Assembly: GCA_964453435.1 (NCBI GenBank)
Contig: CAYVQZ010000021.1
Location: 6,987-70,986, forward strand
DNA length: 64,000 nucleotides
Origin: CAYVQZ01 sp964453435
Lineage (GTDB): Bacteria > Abyssobacteria > SURF-5
Reading direction: 5' to 3'
Under the pieces are notes generated by a model, which searched no databases, was not told the origin of the DNA, and was given only the letters and a program-made list of their open reading frames with translations. Positions 61,517 to 64,000 of the stretch are shown piece by piece. Each line of letters begins with the position of its first letter. Position 1 is the stretch's first letter. The translations under genes and the position numbers were made by a program.

Positions 61517-62866
61517 ATGTCGAATTATCGCAAATATTGGGACGAGGAGATTGAAACGTTGCCTCGGCCCAAGCTGCAGAAAATCGAGAGCAAGAAGCTC
61601 GCTCAACAGCTCGCTTATGTGCATGCCAAATCACCGTTTTATCGAAGAAAATTCGAACAGGCGAACATCGACCCGGCACGAATCGCATCGATAAGCGACC
61701 TGCCGAGCATTCCGTTCACCTCGAAAGACGAGCTTCGGCAGACCCAAGCCGAAATCGGAGGTTTGGGGGGGCACCAGTGCGCCCCGATGAGCGAAATAGT
61801 GCGGATACAGGGGACGAGCGGAACCACCGGCAAGCCTCTCTTTATTGGCCTGACCAGAAACGACGCCTCGCTGTGGAAAGAGCTGTTCGCGCGCCATGGC
61901 TGGACCGGCGGCCTTCGTCCCGACGATGTTATGATTAATCCGGCCGATTTCGGCCTATTTATTGGCGGTCTCAGTGAGAGCGTCGGAGCCGAGCATCTCG
62001 GTGTTACCGTCATTCCGCTTCCGTTGGTAAGCTCGGGAATCCAGAAACTTCTGGATATTGTGCTGGAATTTCGCCCGACGGTCTTATTCTCCACGCCCTC
62101 GGCGACCATGTTTCTCGAGAAGGTTGTTCGGGAGTCGCTGAAGAAGGAACCGATAGAACTGGGTTTCAAGAAAGGGTTTATGGCTGGTGAGACGCTCACT
62201 GAAGAGGACCGCAGGCACATTGAGGCGATCTGGGGGATAAAGGCGCGGAACTTCTACGGAATGGCCGATGTCGCGGCCGACATGGCCGCCGAATGCGACG
62301 AAGCTGCCGGGATGCATTTCTGCGCGCAGGCGGCGGTCATCCCGGAATTAGTCGATCCCGTCAGCCTCGAACCGATGGAACTCAAAGACGGAGCCGAGGG
62401 AGAAATCGTGTTCACGACGATAGCCCGCGAGGCGACTCCCGTCATCCGTTACAGGATACGCGATGTGGTCAGCGTGCACACGGATAAATGCCCATGCGGC
62501 CGAACGAGTTTCCGCTTTCGTGTTATAGGACGCACCGACGACATGCTGAAGGTGAAAGGGGTGAACGTTTTTCCCGCAGCGGTCAAGGAGGTTATCGCTT
62601 CTTTCGCTCCGAAAACAACAGGGGAAATGCGAATAGTGCTTTCCAAACCCGGCCCCGCGGTCGGCGAGAACCTGCGCATCAAGGTCGAGCACGGGCATGG
62701 CCTGGCCGAGGCTGAGCGTGAGGAACTCAGGGAAACCCTGACTCGAACCATCCGCGAAAGGCTGGCTTTTCGACCGGTCATCGAATTGACGCCGCCCGAC
62801 ACATTCCCGAAATCAGAGTACAAAATCGAGTACTTCGAGAAACTGTACGAGAAAGAAGCGGAATGA
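61517..62866 (+). CDS. Phenylacetate-CoA ligase-family AMP-forming enzyme
   Basis: 449 residues. The N-terminal helix YWDEEIETLPRPKLQKIESKKL is typical of PaaK; the adenylation motif is RIQGTSGTTGKPL, then NFYGMADVAADMA, and the hinge is IGRTDDMLKVKGVNVFP. It should activate an aromatic or related carboxylic acid to its CoA thioester. It follows the acylase by 18 bases and overlaps the amidohydrolase by four bases (ATGA), so it acts in the same pathway. Confidence 0.88.
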   Translation: MSNYRKYWDEEIETLPRPKLQKIESKKLAQQLAYVHAKSPFYRRKFEQANIDPARIASISDLPSIPFTSKDELRQTQAEIGGLGGHQCAPMSEIVRIQGTSGTTGKPLFIGLTRNDASLWKELFARHGWTGGLRPDDVMINPADFGLFIGGLSESVGAEHLGVTVIPLPLVSSGIQKLLDIVLEFRPTVLFSTPSATMFLEKVVRESLKKEPIELGFKKGFMAGETLTEEDRRHIEAIWGIKARNFYGMADVAADMAAECDEAAGMHFCAQAAVIPELVDPVSLEPMELKDGAEGEIVFTTIAREATPVIRYRIRDVVSVHTDKCPCGRTSFRFRVIGRTDDMLKVKGVNVFPAAVKEVIASFAPKTTGEMRIVLSKPGPAVGENLRIKVEHGHGLAEAEREELRETLTRTIRERLAFRPVIELTPPDTFPKSEYKIEYFEKLYEKEAE

Positions 62867-63849
62867 CCGACATTATCGATGTCTCCAGCACGGTTCCCAC
62901 ACGTGAATTCTTTTATGACGGAATCCTCAACATGCCCGATATTTACAAGGGCTACCTGCGTATCTTTGTCCCCCAAAGCCTGAAAACCGCGGGCCTCACC
63001 ATCGAAAAAATCGGGGAAATGCTGACCTCGATGACGCAGGAAGAACTTCAGCAATTCTTCATGCAACAGATGGACGGGTTCCCGCGCGACCTCGACGAGT
63101 TTGTTTCGGCCCTCGAGTCCGCAGGCGTGCGGGCGTCCGCCCTTCATAATTTCGACGAGCAGACCGCCACCGGAGTGGCGCCCGTGCCCAATGAGAGAGT
63201 GGCCGAAATAGTGAACCGCTATCCAGGCAGATTCATTGGTTTTATCGGAGTCGACCCTCACAAAGGAAAGGCCGCCGCCGAAGAGATCGATTTCTGCGTC
63301 AAGAACCTCGGTCTGCGCGCGGTCGCGCTTCGGCCCTTCATGCACGGCCTATACGCCAACGACTCCATGTATTTCCCTATCTATGAGCGCTGCGAGGAAC
63401 TCGGCGCGCCCGTCTGGATACATACATCCGCAAACTGGACGACGAAAAGAAGAATGGACTACGGCAGGCCCCTTTTTCTAGACGATGTCTGCATTCGCTT
63501 CCCGGGACTCAAAGTCATTGCCGGTCACGGAGGGTGGCCGTGGGTGAACGAGATGGTTGCGCTCGCGTGGCGCCATGAGAATCTGTACCTCGATTTCTCG
63601 GCGCATCGGCCGAAATATCTTATGAAACAGGGCAGCGGGTGGGAAATGCTCCTTCATTTCGGAAATACCACTATCCGGGACAAAGTGCTGTTCGGCTCCG
63701 ACTGGCTCAACCTCGGCATTCACATCTCGCAAATCATTGAGGAAGTCCGCTCGCTTCCTCTCAAGCCGCCGGTGCTCGAAAAATGGCTCGGCGAGAATGC
63801 GCAACGGGTTTTTGACCTGCCCCGAACGAAGGAAGAAGCCGCCCGATAA
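62863..63849 (+). CDS. Amidohydrolase-2 family protein lacking the usual HxH metal motif
   Basis: 328 residues, TIM-barrel amidohydrolase_2 type (ACMSD, gamma-resorcylate decarboxylase group). GFIGVDPHKGKAAAEEID, the histidine in PVWIHTSANW, the second in VIAGHGGWPWVNEM and the aspartate in VLFGSDWLN are in the correct order. The N-terminal metal pair HxH, expected right after the first beta strand, is replaced by SST (MTDIIDVSSTVPT), so metal binding must differ. The last gene of the operon; a decarboxylase, hydratase or hydrolase step is possible. Confidence 0.85.
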   Translation: MTDIIDVSSTVPTREFFYDGILNMPDIYKGYLRIFVPQSLKTAGLTIEKIGEMLTSMTQEELQQFFMQQMDGFPRDLDEFVSALESAGVRASALHNFDEQTATGVAPVPNERVAEIVNRYPGRFIGFIGVDPHKGKAAAEEIDFCVKNLGLRAVALRPFMHGLYANDSMYFPIYERCEELGAPVWIHTSANWTTKRRMDYGRPLFLDDVCIRFPGLKVIAGHGGWPWVNEMVALAWRHENLYLDFSAHRPKYLMKQGSGWEMLLHFGNTTIRDKVLFGSDWLNLGIHISQIIEEVRSLPLKPPVLEKWLGENAQRVFDLPRTKEEAAR

Positions 63850-64000
63850 TCACCTGTTGTCGAATTGACCGAATCTGCCCGCTTTGCTTTCTTGTGCGCG
63901 TGCGCCGCAAAATCCGAAGCACCGGCCGCAGCCCGGGGTTGGAATTCAAACTCATTTTCGACAGTTTGGCGTTGAAAAGAGTCTTTGAATCTTCGTAAGT
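63850..64000. other. Right-edge stretch without a recognised gene
   Basis: The last 151 bases show no convincing coding frame, no stem-loop followed by a T-run and no promoter. They may be the start of the next intergenic region. Confidence 0.4.

Noticed and set aside
1..64000. tRNA, rRNA, CRISPR arrays and intact insertion sequences
   Set aside because: I looked through all gaps over 100 bases and saw no cloverleaf with a GTTCGAATC-type arm, no regular direct-repeat array and no transposase motif. A covariance-model scan would be decisive.

Overview
The window looks like a chromosome segment from a GC-rich, probably diderm, anaerobic or microaerophilic bacterium. The evidence is an Rnf ferredoxin:NAD+ oxidoreductase with a cluster-rich RnfB, a siroheme-dependent (Ahb) heme pathway instead of the coproporphyrin/protoporphyrin routes, System II (ResB/CcsA) cytochrome c assembly, many radical SAM enzymes and no oxygen-dependent heme enzymes. 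Those traits fit Desulfobacterota or one of the deep-subsurface candidate phyla. No rRNA or clear phylogenetic marker is present, so the lineage is left open. I saw no tRNA, rRNA, CRISPR array or intact insertion sequence.

Layout. 1-6771 (minus strand) is a probable defence locus: a SNF2-type helicase, a HigB/HigA-type toxin-antitoxin pair whose antitoxin carries an ImmA/IrrE protease domain, and a large beta-class adenine methyltransferase that runs off the left edge. 6772-7556 is an intergenic patch of repeat-like debris. 7557-17225 (minus) holds a GDP-mannose and envelope group (phosphomannomutase, nitronate monooxygenase-like protein, ManA, UppP, DUF374 acyltransferase, ManC) followed by a nucleoside hydrolase and a lipoprotein CocE-type hydrolase. 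17493-22245 (minus) holds ResB, CcsA, a PtsN-like IIA protein and a CBS-domain cation/proton antiporter.

22374-34874 (minus) is the heme cluster: L,D-transpeptidase, siroheme synthase-type dehydrogenase, HemX-like protein, HemA, HemC, CobA-HemD fusion, AhbC, HemB, AhbD, AhbA, AhbB, HemL. Together they take glutamyl-tRNA to uroporphyrinogen III, siroheme, didecarboxysiroheme, Fe-coproporphyrin and heme. 35059-41247 (minus) is rnfCDGEAB plus a Ser/Thr kinase. 41586-44110 (plus) is queD-queE-queC-folE2, which makes preQ0 for queuosine.

44927-50887 (plus) is catabolic: a haloalkane dehalogenase-like hydrolase, IolN-like and IolM-like enzymes of the Thermotoga-type inositol route, a second Zn-dependent dehydrogenase and an acyl-CoA synthetase. 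50919-54803 has a prepilin peptidase and a polyprenyl-phosphate sugar synthase facing away from a GT39-like membrane glycosyltransferase. 55087-56211 is an unrecognised probable sugar-binding beta-sandwich protein. 56500-63849 is a divergent locus: a UroD-family methyltransferase-like protein facing away from a four-gene operon (Zn-dependent dehydrogenase, exported penicillin acylase-family amidase, phenylacetate-CoA ligase-like enzyme, amidohydrolase). The two sides share a near-consensus overlapping promoter pair.

All functions are assigned by reading motifs and remembered family sequences; no database search was run. Promoter calls are by eye against the sigma70 consensus.
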